Positions 35,601 through 43,342 of a stretch of 64,000 bases of DNA are shown here, in pieces. Origin of the DNA: Spirochaetota bacterium (GTDB taxonomy: Bacteria; Spirochaetota; Spirochaetia; Treponematales; Treponemataceae); assembly GCA_023438065.1 (NCBI GenBank), contig JAEXRH010000011.1:186001-250000 (forward strand). Reading direction: 5' to 3'. How positions within the stretch are numbered: the stretch's first letter is position 1; each line of letters opens with the position of its first letter. The position numbers and the translations under genes were made by a program. Below the pieces are notes generated by a model. That model did not search any database. It had not been told where the DNA came from and was given only the letters and a program-made list of their open reading frames with translations.

Positions 35601-37843
35601 ATGTTGCCCTTGTCGTTGCGGGCAACGCCGCCCCACGCGAATTGCTCGCCGTCGAAGGTGCCCGGGACGGGAGCGGGGCGCACGACGCAGATCACGCCCG
35701 AAACCTCGAGCGTGGAAAGATCCTTGAGGGTGACGGTCGCGCGGACCGTCGTCCAGTCGGCGGGGAGGTCATACGCGAGCGGGATAGTCGCCGCGTAGGA
35801 GGTCCCGCCCGACTTTTGCGCCGAGACCTTGACCGCGGCGCCGTCGTTGAGGCTCCAGGCGACCGACGTCACCGGAATGGGCGACTCGATCGCGAGGCTA
35901 ATGCCGTCGGCCTTCTGGGCGTCCTTACCCGCGCCGGGACCGGCGAGGGTGACGAGCATCCCGTTCTTGAACGGCGTTCCGGCGGAGACGAGCGGGCCGA
36001 GCGATACGGAAGCCGTGCCGGTTCCCGCGGGAATCTTCCCGCTCGCGGGAATCGTGACCTCGCGCGAGGCCGAGAGGGTCGCGTCCGAAAACGACGGAGG
36101 GGTATCCCGAGGGATACCCAGATTCGTCACGTAGATCGGCATCGTTTGGACCGTCTTTCGGTCATGTATGTCGGTAGCCCTGACCTCTATCGTCAGGAGC
36201 CCGTACGGCCATGCGGCCGTTATCGGTATGGAAAATCCCGCCGAGGGCGCGCCCGGTTTTATCGCCAGGGCGCTCTCGGGCATTCCGGTCGCGCCCCAGG
36301 ATACTTCCTTGAGTCCCGCGGCCGAAACGACCGAGACGGCGACGGAAACGCCCGCTTCCGGGTTGATCTCGGAAAGCCCGTCCTTCACGGGCTCGATGGC
36401 GATCGCGGGCGGGGCGCCCGCCACGATGAAGGGCACCGTGACGCTCGGCCCGCGGACGCCGCCGGTGTCGACCGACCATGCTTCCACGACGTGCGTGCCC
36501 GCGACGAGATCCGCGAGCTCCACCCCGAACGAGAGAGGGGCCGCGATCGTCAGCTCGGGACCGCCGTCGACGCGATAATGAATCTCCGCGACGCCGTCGT
36601 CGTCCGAGGCCGAACCCGCAAGCCTGACCTTCCCGTCGATGACGGCGTTCGCTGCGGGTGAGGCGATCGTGACAAGCGGAAGATCGGAGCGCGGATCGAC
36701 CGGAATCTTCCGGACGGCCGTCGTCTTGTTGCCGACCTTGTCGGTAGCGGTTATCTGGATATCGAAAGTCTTGATATCCTGGCCGCGCACGTCGAATTCC
36801 TTGACCCAGTAGGGGTTGCCGGCGACCAGGTCAAATGATCCGGTTTCCTTCCCCACGGTCCAGGAAAGGGTCTCGATGCCGATCGCGTCGCGCGCGGTTC
36901 CCGCCACGGAGAACACCCCGTTGACCGCCGCTTCGGGCGCGGGGTAAATGAAATTGACCTGGGGGGCCGAATTGTCGACGAAATAGAGGAAGGTAAAGAT
37001 TCCCTCCGAACCCTGTCCGTCGGTTGCCTTGAACCAGCAAACCGCGGGTCCGTCCTTCGGGGCGGGAACCTCTTTCGCGTCCTTCTTTCCCTTGTCGCCC
37101 TTCCCTTCCTTTCCGCCCTTCGAGCCACTGGTATCTATGGTAAGATTCCAGGTCCAGTACGGATCGTTCTTGCCGTGCTTGAGCTCAAGCGGCAGGAAAT
37201 TCACACCGCCGTCGAGCGAATACGCGAGACTCTTGATGCCGTTACCGTCGGACACCTTTCCCTCGAGGCTGAACTTGCCCGAAACGAGGGCGCCGAGACC
37301 AAGGTTATCCACCGAGGTTTCCGGCCGATTGCGGTCGAGGTTCCAAAGAACCTTGAAAGGCTTGCCCCGAACGCCGTTTTTATCGACGCCGACGACCGCG
37401 ATCGTATGCTTTCCCTCCGAGAGGGTTTTCGTATCGAGATAATAGGACCAGAAATCCGCGCCTTGCGCCTTGACGGGCGTTTCGCTCCCGTCGAAATACA
37501 GCTCGACGTACGCGACCGCGTCGTCATCGATACAGGTTCCGACGACGTTCAGATTGCCGGGAACGCGCATGCTCATGAGCGGATTGGTTATGCGGGCGAC
37601 AGGGAGATCGGATTCGGGATCGACATACATATTGAAGGGGCCGCCGTAGGCTTCATTTCCCGCAAGGTCGGTGCCGGTCACGAGGATGTTGTATTTTCCG
37701 GGTTTTTGTCTGGAAATATCGACCGTTTCCGACCAGCTCTCGAGATTGCGCGCCGGGGTATCAATCGTTTCCTTCGATCCGGCGGCAAACAGCGCAGATC
37801 CCGCGATGAGTAGCGCAATACCAGGCAGCAAGAGTTTTCTCAT
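32621..37843 (-). CDS. Ig-repeat exported protein with C-terminal outer-membrane beta-barrel
   Basis: 1740 residues from ATG 37843, chosen because AGGAAG lies 6 nt upstream and a signal peptide starts there (MRKLLLPGIALLIAGSALFAA); the open frame further upstream runs into the cyclase gene. About 13 Ig-like repeats follow with Asp-rich turns (DDDAVAYVELYFDG, DDNGIASIDYSLDGG, DDDGVSKIWYKIDAG). A Lys/Gly-rich insert breaks one repeat near residues 240-270. The last ~165 residues are amphipathic strands rich in aromatics (FIQGLYFDWHFWGATLYDIG ... HLTAGVRVNVF) ending in Phe, the BAM-recognition signature of an outer-membrane barrel. Likely a self-anchored surface protein, co-transcribed with the giant lipoprotein. 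Confidence 0.87.
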   Translation of the reverse strand: MRKLLLPGIALLIAGSALFAAGSKETIDTPARNLESWSETVDISRQKPGKYNILVTGTDLAGNEAYGGPFNMYVDPESDLPVARITNPLMSMRVPGNLNVVGTCIDDDAVAYVELYFDGSETPVKAQGADFWSYYLDTKTLSEGKHTIAVVGVDKNGVRGKPFKVLWNLDRNRPETSVDNLGLGALVSGKFSLEGKVSDGNGIKSLAYSLDGGVNFLPLELKHGKNDPYWTWNLTIDTSGSKGGKEGKGDKGKKDAKEVPAPKDGPAVCWFKATDGQGSEGIFTFLYFVDNSAPQVNFIYPAPEAAVNGVFSVAGTARDAIGIETLSWTVGKETGSFDLVAGNPYWVKEFDVRGQDIKTFDIQITATDKVGNKTTAVRKIPVDPRSDLPLVTIASPAANAVIDGKVRLAGSASDDDGVAEIHYRVDGGPELTIAAPLSFGVELADLVAGTHVVEAWSVDTGGVRGPSVTVPFIVAGAPPAIAIEPVKDGLSEINPEAGVSVAVSVVSAAGLKEVSWGATGMPESALAIKPGAPSAGFSIPITAAWPYGLLTIEVRATDIHDRKTVQTMPIYVTNLGIPRDTPPSFSDATLSASREVTIPASGKIPAGTGTASVSLGPLVSAGTPFKNGMLVTLAGPGAGKDAQKADGISLAIESPIPVTSVAWSLNDGAAVKVSAQKSGGTSYAATIPLAYDLPADWTTVRATVTLKDLSTLEVSGVICVVRPAPVPGTFDGEQFAWGGVARNDKGNILLLDGGAAQGLYNGKPDRKAASVAFAKGTDAKTTAGLSVSLSGNTVTVTGKKDGEYAGVSLAITDSSGETFKTAPVTFIVDSALPALTVATTERPYWIQTAIPAKGSASDDNGIASIDYSLDGGISWKSFKGASFDQKIDVSEIPDGKLELVVRATDKTGRVTTDWRVFAKDTTAPTYETVLPAPADTVNGETLIAFRLADAGSVALAEYRAPGDRSAKDKTPWVPVPLSSLTNAFVGTTDRPIADKMEFRFTDAAGNAASTLAGPWRFAIDAKADLPVVEIHLPSDNEIVRKDFVVSGVVYDDDGVSKIWYKIDAGKFVEVPIEHSFSIPIPLLSLTDNEHVITVFAEDIHGVRGPEVTRKVRVSLEEPKAEVRAPLFDVTSKGVITVTGVASDKNGIEKVELSLDNGNSFDLAEGTTDWSYRFDTRVIQDGTHVVFVRVYDKYETIGLYSSLINIDNTAPAIRLEFPLDGTRISDTLFISGQTMDNIGLSRVTAKISNIEPKQPAIPASLGDIPFANELIISRGLDIKSLPEGFYNMEIRGYDAAGNVTRVSRNFEVFRGKDRNRIEFLYPLNGEKAQGVFNVYGRVVSEDPVSSLMMYVDGKDVGATALSPTGYFKFTLGPDKIADGTHKLSVRALVGGEKVIVSEEHSLIYKSDGPWVAIDNLAMGDFAIDRPWLMGTTGYSLAEEDILALKSKDTPKEKRRQLLLKSVDRVEISFDNGKTFHETESGKKWRYRIETGDIAEGFHFLVVRAIMNSGEVAVTRSILQVDKTKPTIRMISPGEGGRYNDKLVFSGLSSDDVELKSVMLSLRPGDKSAYAVPAFIQGLYFDWHFWGATLYDIGIGLTFFDDNVKIQGQYGQFTDAQRAVFTPSAMRYGGTVYGVKMLANIAYMPLEYFFGPDFYWLSATAALGANFSYFTESQSGKGQILSAALAQIEFPRVTLPKRKYFSTFAFYTEAQFWFIPTDVDSTEVNIQSILPHLTAGVRVNVF

Positions 37844-37900
37844 GTTTCTTCCTATGTTCAAGTCGGCTCTCGAATAGTAAACTCCATTATCTCCAGCGTC

Positions 37901-37929
37901 ATTATCGGCATAAATCGCTAATACCTCAA
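37901..37929 (-). promoter_or_regulatory. Sigma70-type promoter in front of the Ig-barrel gene
   Basis: Minus strand TTGAGG (37929-37924), 17-bp spacer, GATAAT (37906-37901), giving a ~50-nt leader with AGGAAG before ATG 37843. It lies in the 130-bp AT-rich gap after the cyclase genes, so the surface genes can be made independently of them. Confidence 0.5.
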
Positions 37930-37973
37930 GTTGTGTTGGAGATACTGAGCTATATTTTACATTTATAATACTA

Positions 37974-40049
37974 TTAGCGATAGTCCCTTGCTTCCAAACG
38001 CTGAGCATAAAACCGGGCAACCGGGTCGTCGGGATACCGGAGAAGTACCCGTTCGATAAACACCCGCGCCTCGTCATAGTGGCCGATGAACCAGGCAAAA
38101 AGCGCATGCTCGAGATCGCTCTGGGTATTCCATTTCAGATCCCGGATTGTTTCGCTGTCGTTCGCGTACACTTCAAAGATGAAGGAAGGCCCCGAACCGG
38201 TCTCGACGCGATCCACCGGTCGAAGAAAGAACTCGAGGGGATTCGGCAATCCGGCGTACACCGACTCGTTGACCAGGATTTTCGAGTGAAACTGTTTTGT
38301 CGCGGACTCGAACCGCCCGGCGCATTTGACGCAATGGGAGATGACGGTTCCGTCAAGCCGGGAATCGTCGCCGATCGTGCCGAGGGTCAGTCGCCCGCAG
38401 TCGATACCGATACCGATCGCGAGCGGCGTGAGCCCGCTCGACGCCCGGTTCCGCGCGGCGATGGCGGTCTGCATCTGCACCGCGCATCGAACGGCGGGGT
38501 CGGCGCCGCTCGGGAACAGGGCGAAAAAGCCGTCGCCCTCGTACTTCGCGATAAACCCGCCGTTGGACCTGATGATGGGCCCGACGAGTTCGAGGTACTC
38601 GTTCAGGAAAACGAAAACCTCGTCGGGACTCATCCGCTCCGCGATGGAGGTGAAGGACCGTATGTCGGCGGAAAGGATCGCCATGTCGACCTCGGCGAAG
38701 TCGCCGGGCTCGATCTCCACGATGGAGGTCTTTTTGAGGAACGCGAGGAATTCGGCCGGAACGAACCGTTTCAGGGACGCGTTGATCCCCGACAGTTGCG
38801 CGGAAAGGAGGCGGGCTCGCTCGAAGGACTCGGCGTACCGCGCGATAACCATGAGGGCAATGCAGAAGAGCCAGACGCACATGCCGATGTGCGCGAAATT
38901 GTATCCCGGGAGAATCCACATGGCCACGAGAATGTCGTAGGTGAAGGACACGAGCGCGAATATGAAGCCGACAAGGAGCCAGACCGAGCCCGCGAAACGC
39001 TTTACGCAGGCGGCGATGATGACCCCAAGCCCCCAGAACCCGACCGCGAGAGCCGCGATCTGAACGACAAGGAGCGTCCGCGCGGCGACGTATTCCGACG
39101 CGAGGACGATCAGCGCGAAATAGGCCGAGAAGAAAACGACGACGGGAAGCGCGACGACGCGACGCGCGAGGGAAGGATACAACGTATGGAGGAACGAGAC
39201 GAAGAAAATCATCGCGAGGGGGAAGGTCGCGTAGCCGAGCTTGAAGAGAACGGACCAGGACATCCCCGGAAGGATATCGAGAATCATGAAACCGTCATAG
39301 CAAAGGGTTCTGAAACCGACGATCAACGCGAGACCGGCGAACCAGAGAAAAGCCCGCTCCTTCCGCCTGAACAGGAAGAGCCCGAGAAAGAAAAGACCCA
39401 TCACCGAAAGGACGGCGAAAAGGAAACCCTCGCCCATCGACTGTCTGTCCTGGACGAGATGCATGAGCGGGGCGGGACCGAGATAAATTGAGGAGTTGCT
39501 CCCGCCGAACCGATCGTGGTAGTTGGAGATCTGGATGACGATGTCGGCGGTCCCGTCTTCACGGGGACGAACCTCGGCCAGGGCCGAGGCCCAGGCAGGC
39601 CGCTCGCTCGCCCGCGACGCGCCTACGGTCCCGACCGATCGGACCTCGACGCCGTTTACGAGGACGGATACGGCGGAGAGGGTTTGCCCGACGCGAAGGT
39701 AGTAGTGATCCGCCGGATCGAGCCCGGACACCTTGACCGCGTAGGTCGCGTGCCCGAAGGGTGTCGCGACTCCGGCGTCCCTCCAGGCGCCGGGCAAGCG
39801 CGCGAAGCGCGGGGGCGGCGCCCCGTCGGGATCGACGATGAAAGAATCCCACCAGAAAAGCCAGTCTCCCTTGAGTTCGCAGACGCTATTCCGCGCCGCC
39901 GAAAGATCCGCCGAGCCTCCCGACACCGCAACCTTCCGATAGAAACGCTGACCGTATTTCGGGTCGGTCGAAAGTACCGAGACGAGTATCGCTATCAGGA
40001 CGAGAAAGGGAAGTATCGCCGTCAAGGGTTTCTTGATCTCGTTACGCAT
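37974..40049 (-). CDS. 7TMR-DISM class III nucleotide cyclase, metal-site subunit (Asn replaced)
   Basis: 691 residues. Signal segment, extracytoplasmic DISM-type jelly-roll domain (about 40-200: KGDWLFWWDSFI, YAVKVSGLDPADHYYLRVG), seven membrane segments (about 210-415), then a class III cyclase domain (450-640) and one TPR-like helix pair. Both metal aspartates are present: Asp462 in LSADIRSF and Asp506 in KYEGDGFF, with the purine-site Lys502. The transition-state Asn is replaced by Lys575 (VKCAGR) while Arg579 remains. Homodimers should therefore be impaired, but pairing with the upstream protein would complete one site. The start follows the upstream stop by one base (TAGGATG). Confidence 0.92.
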   Translation of the reverse strand: MRNEIKKPLTAILPFLVLIAILVSVLSTDPKYGQRFYRKVAVSGGSADLSAARNSVCELKGDWLFWWDSFIVDPDGAPPPRFARLPGAWRDAGVATPFGHATYAVKVSGLDPADHYYLRVGQTLSAVSVLVNGVEVRSVGTVGASRASERPAWASALAEVRPREDGTADIVIQISNYHDRFGGSNSSIYLGPAPLMHLVQDRQSMGEGFLFAVLSVMGLFFLGLFLFRRKERAFLWFAGLALIVGFRTLCYDGFMILDILPGMSWSVLFKLGYATFPLAMIFFVSFLHTLYPSLARRVVALPVVVFFSAYFALIVLASEYVAARTLLVVQIAALAVGFWGLGVIIAACVKRFAGSVWLLVGFIFALVSFTYDILVAMWILPGYNFAHIGMCVWLFCIALMVIARYAESFERARLLSAQLSGINASLKRFVPAEFLAFLKKTSIVEIEPGDFAEVDMAILSADIRSFTSIAERMSPDEVFVFLNEYLELVGPIIRSNGGFIAKYEGDGFFALFPSGADPAVRCAVQMQTAIAARNRASSGLTPLAIGIGIDCGRLTLGTIGDDSRLDGTVISHCVKCAGRFESATKQFHSKILVNESVYAGLPNPLEFFLRPVDRVETGSGPSFIFEVYANDSETIRDLKWNTQSDLEHALFAWFIGHYDEARVFIERVLLRYPDDPVARFYAQRLEARDYR

Positions 40050-40050
40050 C

Positions 40051-41952
40051 CTACGCCGGCCTCACTTCGTATACCGAGACGAGCGACGATCGTCCCTTGA
40101 GCCTGACTTCCCCGTGCGACGAGAAATCGAGCTCGGGATCGGAGGCTACGCGCGGATCGGTCGCGATCGTCTGGCTGACTACCACGGACGCGTCTTTCGA
40201 GACGGCGAACCGGAGCAACCGGCTCGCGGTGTTGACGACGTCGGATATGACCGTGCTGTCCATGCGCGCGGCCTCGCCGATCGTCCCGAGCATGAGCGAG
40301 CCGCGGTGAATGCCCGCCGCGAACTGTATGCTCGGCAACCCGCCCCGGGCGCGCTCCACGTTGTATTCCCCGATCGCCGCCCTGATCTCGAGCGCGCACC
40401 GCACCGCGTTCGCCGGATCGTCCGGAAAGAGGACCATCACGCCCTCGGCGAGGTATTTGTCGATGAACCCCCGGTACTTCTGGATCAGCGGGTTTACCCG
40501 GTGGAGCGTGTCGTTGAACATCTCGAGCATGGTAAGCCGCGCGGAGGAGCCCAGGAGGGGCACGTCGATGCCGAGATGCACGAACATCACGCACATGTCC
40601 TTGCGGATGTTGTCGCCGAGCGCTACCTCGGTGATGGACTTCTTGCCGAGAAAGCGCAGAAATTCGTTCGGCACGAACCGGGCGAGGGACTGGTTAACCT
40701 TCTCGAGTTCCCCGGCCGCGGCCTCTACCGCGTTGAAGGCGCCGGTAAAACGGCCGACGACGATTATCGCCATCGCCGCGACGATTCCGAGAATCCCGTA
40801 ATGGGACAGAAAGACGCCGTCGATCTCTCGGTTCGCGACGAGGATATCGTGGACGACGACGAAGAAAAAGAACGTGAAGCCCGCGAGGAAGAGGATCGCC
40901 CCGGGCCGGCGCCCGAGGGCCGCGCGGAATACGACGAGGATCATGGCGAGCGAAACGAGGAGGGCGAAGGCCTGAAACGGAACGAGGATACCCGTGAAGA
41001 AATCGACCGGCGTGAGGAGGCTCATCGCGCAGTACGCGAGACTGACCGAGATAATCGCCGCCGCGGGCACCTTCGGAAACTCGTTCGGGAAATTGGCCCG
41101 AAGGAATCCCGCGAACGCCGCCGGAGCGAGCGCGAAGGTAAGGTAGCCGAACCTGAACATGAGCGCCGTCGGGACGAAAGGCATGAAGTCCTGAAGCATG
41201 AACTCGTCGTAGCAGGCGATACGAAGCGCGAAATTCACGCAAAGGACGCCCAGCCACAGACAGGCTTTTTCCTCGCGTTGAAAGACGAACAGGGCGATGA
41301 AATACGCGCCCATCGCGAGGATGGCGGCGAACGGGATAATCATGAGATTCCGCTTGTGCGCGCGCGCGGCGCTCAGCGCGTCGAAGGAGCCGAACTGAAT
41401 CGCGGTCGGGCACGCGGGATAGATATCGTTAAAGTTCGAGAGATGGAGAACGAGCGTCACCTCGGTCAATCCGGCCGAAGGGAGGGCCACGACCTCGGAA
41501 TCCCAATGCGGCTTTTCCTCCGCGCGCGAGGTCGCGGGCGTTCCCGCGGCATAGAGCTCCTGCCCGTTCGCGAAATAGCGGGTCGCGCAGCTGTAGCCGG
41601 GGAACCAGAACGCGTAAAGAATCGAGGGATTAAGCCCGGTAACCCTGATCGCGTACGATCCATACCCCCGCGGGGAAAGGGTGCCGGCGTCATACGAGCT
41701 CCAGGAGGCGGGGAACCGCTCGAACCGGGAAAACCCCGACGCCGTCGTCGACGGATCGACGAAAGCCGACGGCCAAAACGCCCAGCGCCCGAACAGCTCG
41801 ACGGGTCGCGGGAGGCCCTTGACGTCAATCGTCCCGCCCGAAACCTCCGGACGCGGCAAAGGGGAACCGAAAGACGGCACGGGAAGCGCGAGGCAGAGGA
41901 ATGTCGCGGCGATAAAGCATCGATAGGTGCGAGTCGGCCACCGCGCGTTCAT
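40051..41952 (-). CDS. 7TMR-DISM class III cyclase-like protein, metal site lost, Asn/Arg kept
   Basis: 633 residues with the same architecture as its neighbour: signal segment, DISM domain (FGRWAFWPSAFVD, YAIRVTGLNPSILYAFWF), seven membrane segments and a cyclase domain (about 445-625). The first metal Asp is His459 (MFVHLG where families have FADI) and the second is Glu503 (KYLAEGVM for KxxGD). The transition-state pair Asn574 and Arg578 (VNTASRL) and Lys499 are intact. Alone it should be inactive, but it supplies exactly what its neighbour lacks, as C2 does for C1 in mammalian cyclases. First gene of the 21-kb minus-strand unit, with AGGA 9 nt before the ATG. Confidence 0.92.
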   Translation of the reverse strand: MNARWPTRTYRCFIAATFLCLALPVPSFGSPLPRPEVSGGTIDVKGLPRPVELFGRWAFWPSAFVDPSTTASGFSRFERFPASWSSYDAGTLSPRGYGSYAIRVTGLNPSILYAFWFPGYSCATRYFANGQELYAAGTPATSRAEEKPHWDSEVVALPSAGLTEVTLVLHLSNFNDIYPACPTAIQFGSFDALSAARAHKRNLMIIPFAAILAMGAYFIALFVFQREEKACLWLGVLCVNFALRIACYDEFMLQDFMPFVPTALMFRFGYLTFALAPAAFAGFLRANFPNEFPKVPAAAIISVSLAYCAMSLLTPVDFFTGILVPFQAFALLVSLAMILVVFRAALGRRPGAILFLAGFTFFFFVVVHDILVANREIDGVFLSHYGILGIVAAMAIIVVGRFTGAFNAVEAAAGELEKVNQSLARFVPNEFLRFLGKKSITEVALGDNIRKDMCVMFVHLGIDVPLLGSSARLTMLEMFNDTLHRVNPLIQKYRGFIDKYLAEGVMVLFPDDPANAVRCALEIRAAIGEYNVERARGGLPSIQFAAGIHRGSLMLGTIGEAARMDSTVISDVVNTASRLLRFAVSKDASVVVSQTIATDPRVASDPELDFSSHGEVRLKGRSSLVSVYEVRPA

Positions 41953-41987
41953 TGGGTCGTATCCTGTGACACCATAGGGTACCGCCC

Positions 41988-42017
41988 ATTATATTTGAAC
42001 CTTGAAGCTATTGTCAA
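41988..42017 (-). promoter_or_regulatory. Consensus sigma70 promoter of the cyclase pair
   Basis: Minus strand TTGACA (42017-42012), 18-bp spacer, TATAAT (41993-41988): both boxes perfect. Leader of about 35 nt before ATG 41952. Interlocked with the SDR promoter on the other strand. Confidence 0.82.
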
Positions 42018-42031
42018 AATAAAGCTACAAT
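42002..42031 (+). promoter_or_regulatory. Sigma70-type promoter of the SDR gene
   Basis: TTGAAG (42002-42007), 18-bp spacer, TACAAT (42026-42031). The ATG at 42038 is 6 nt downstream with no Shine-Dalgarno site: leaderless candidate. Its boxes bracket the -35 of the cyclase promoter. Confidence 0.68.
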
Positions 42032-42037
42032 CTTTAC

Positions 42038-42838
42038 ATGAAACGAATCATCATCGTCACGGGAGCGAGTTCCGGCCTCGGCGCCGAGTTCGCGAAGCGG
42101 CTTTCCCGCGAGCGCGAGGCCGACGAAATATGGCTTCTCGCGCGGCGCAAGGACCGGCTCGACTCGCTCGCGAACGAGATTTCCGCCCAAGGCGCGGGCG
42201 CGCCCCATCCCAAGACGATCGCGATCAACCTCGCGGGAGCGGCGGGTGTTCGCCATTTCCGGGAGCTCCTCCAAAAGGAACGGGAATCGGGCGAGTTCAT
42301 CGTCGACGCCCTCGTGAACAACGCGGGATTCGGCACGTACGGAACCTTCATGGAAACGCCCGTCGATCGGGAGCTCGAGATGATCGATCTCAACGTGTAC
42401 GCGCTGACCGGACTTTGCCACGCCGCGATTCCCCTCATGGGCCCGGGCTCGGCGATCGTCAACGTCGCGAGCCTCGCGGGCTTTATCCCTCTCGGGAATT
42501 TCGCCGTTTACGGGGCGACGAAGGCGTACGCGCTCAGCTTCAGCGTCGCGCTTGCCGCCGAGGTCGCCGACGCGGGGATCCGCGTGATCGCCCTGTGCCC
42601 CGGCCCGGTCGACACCGAGTTCGCGAACGTCGCCTCGAACGGCGCGCGGGTAAAGGTCATCGACGGGAAAAGCCCCGCCGCCGTCGTCTCGCATTGCGTC
42701 GTCGCGTTGAACAAAGGCCGGCACGTCGCGGTCATGGCGCCGAAATGGAAATTCAAGGCCTTCATGAGCCGGTTCATGGGCCGCTACTTCTTCGCGAGGT
42801 ATACCTATGTCCACGAAAAACGACCGTCAAATCCCTGA
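42038..42838 (+). CDS. Short-chain dehydrogenase/reductase
   Basis: 266 residues of the classical SDR fold, an NAD(P)H-dependent oxidoreductase. Seen: cofactor motif IIVTGASSGLGAEFAKRLS (TGxxxGxG), LVNNAGFGTYG (NNAG), the catalytic Ser in NVASLAGFIPL, and YGATKAYALSF (YxxxK, Tyr and Lys). It is closest in feel to the YqjQ/DltE-type uncharacterised SDRs; substrate unknown. The gene overlaps the flavin-reductase-like gene by 32 nt, so the two are translationally coupled. ATG 42038 directly follows a -10 box. Confidence 0.93.
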   Translation: MKRIIIVTGASSGLGAEFAKRLSREREADEIWLLARRKDRLDSLANEISAQGAGAPHPKTIAINLAGAAGVRHFRELLQKERESGEFIVDALVNNAGFGTYGTFMETPVDRELEMIDLNVYALTGLCHAAIPLMGPGSAIVNVASLAGFIPLGNFAVYGATKAYALSFSVALAAEVADAGIRVIALCPGPVDTEFANVASNGARVKVIDGKSPAAVVSHCVVALNKGRHVAVMAPKWKFKAFMSRFMGRYFFARYTYVHEKRPSNP

Positions 42839-43325
42839 GGGAGCGATCGCGCGGGAAGAAAGTCCCGGATACGCGGGCTTCGAGACGGTCCCCCTCCCCG
42901 AAGCCTATCGCCTCGTGACGCCGGGAGTCCCCGTTCTCGTCGCGTCGAAGGGGCGGCACTACAACCTCGCGCCGATCGCCTGGAACTGCCCGCTCGATTA
43001 CGAGCCGGTAACGAAGCTCCTTTTCGTCTGCGACCCGGCCCATCAGACCGCGCGCAACGTCAAGGAAACGGGCGAGTTCGCCGTGTGCGTGCCCGAGTCG
43101 GCCGACGCGCCCCTCATCGAGCTTTGCGGCTCGGTTTCCTCGCCCGACATCGACAAGTTCGAGCGCTTCTCCATCGCCTCGGTGAAGGCCGAAAAAATCG
43201 ACGTTCGCGTTCCCGATTCCGCGGTCGCGTGGATCGAATGCAAGCTCATCCGAGTAATACCCGAGGGCGCCGTCGAGATTTTCCTCGGCGAGGCGGTTGC
43301 CGCCTGGGCGGGCACGGCCCGCTGA
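42807..43325 (+). CDS. Flavin reductase-like FMN-binding split-barrel protein
   Basis: 172 residues; GAGGT sits 7 nt before ATG 42807, inside the 3' end of the SDR gene. The split-barrel signature is visible: TPGVPVLVASKGRHYNLAPIAWNCPLDYEP (start VPVLVASKG, then NLAPIAW), LLFVCDPAHQTARNVKETGEFAVCVP, an early-acidic middle, and a final VIPEGAVEIFLGEAVAAW strand. Family members bind FMN and reduce flavin or act as flavoenzymes with NAD(P)H. The overlap with an SDR suggests a shared redox pathway, but no substrate can be named. Confidence 0.85.
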   Translation: MSTKNDRQIPEGAIAREESPGYAGFETVPLPEAYRLVTPGVPVLVASKGRHYNLAPIAWNCPLDYEPVTKLLFVCDPAHQTARNVKETGEFAVCVPESADAPLIELCGSVSSPDIDKFERFSIASVKAEKIDVRVPDSAVAWIECKLIRVIPEGAVEIFLGEAVAAWAGTAR

Positions 43326-43342
43326 GGCGCCACGCGAGCGGC

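Noticed and set aside
37844..38107. N-terminal extension of the Ig-barrel gene up to 38107, whose last 45 codons read like protein (for example VLAIYADNDAGDNGVYYSRADLN)
   Set aside because: A signal peptide and ribosome site mark ATG 37843, the extension would run through the end of the cyclase gene, and a promoter lies within it. The protein-like look may be chance or a remnant, which cannot be decided here.
41960..41975. TGTGA half-site near the cyclase promoter as a CRP-cAMP operator
   Set aside because: Only one half-site is present; the partner TCACA at the right spacing is missing.
40033..42918. 961-codon plus-strand frame antisense to the cyclase-like gene
   Set aside because: The minus-strand frame has clear domains and a promoter; the antisense frame is a charged low-complexity shadow.
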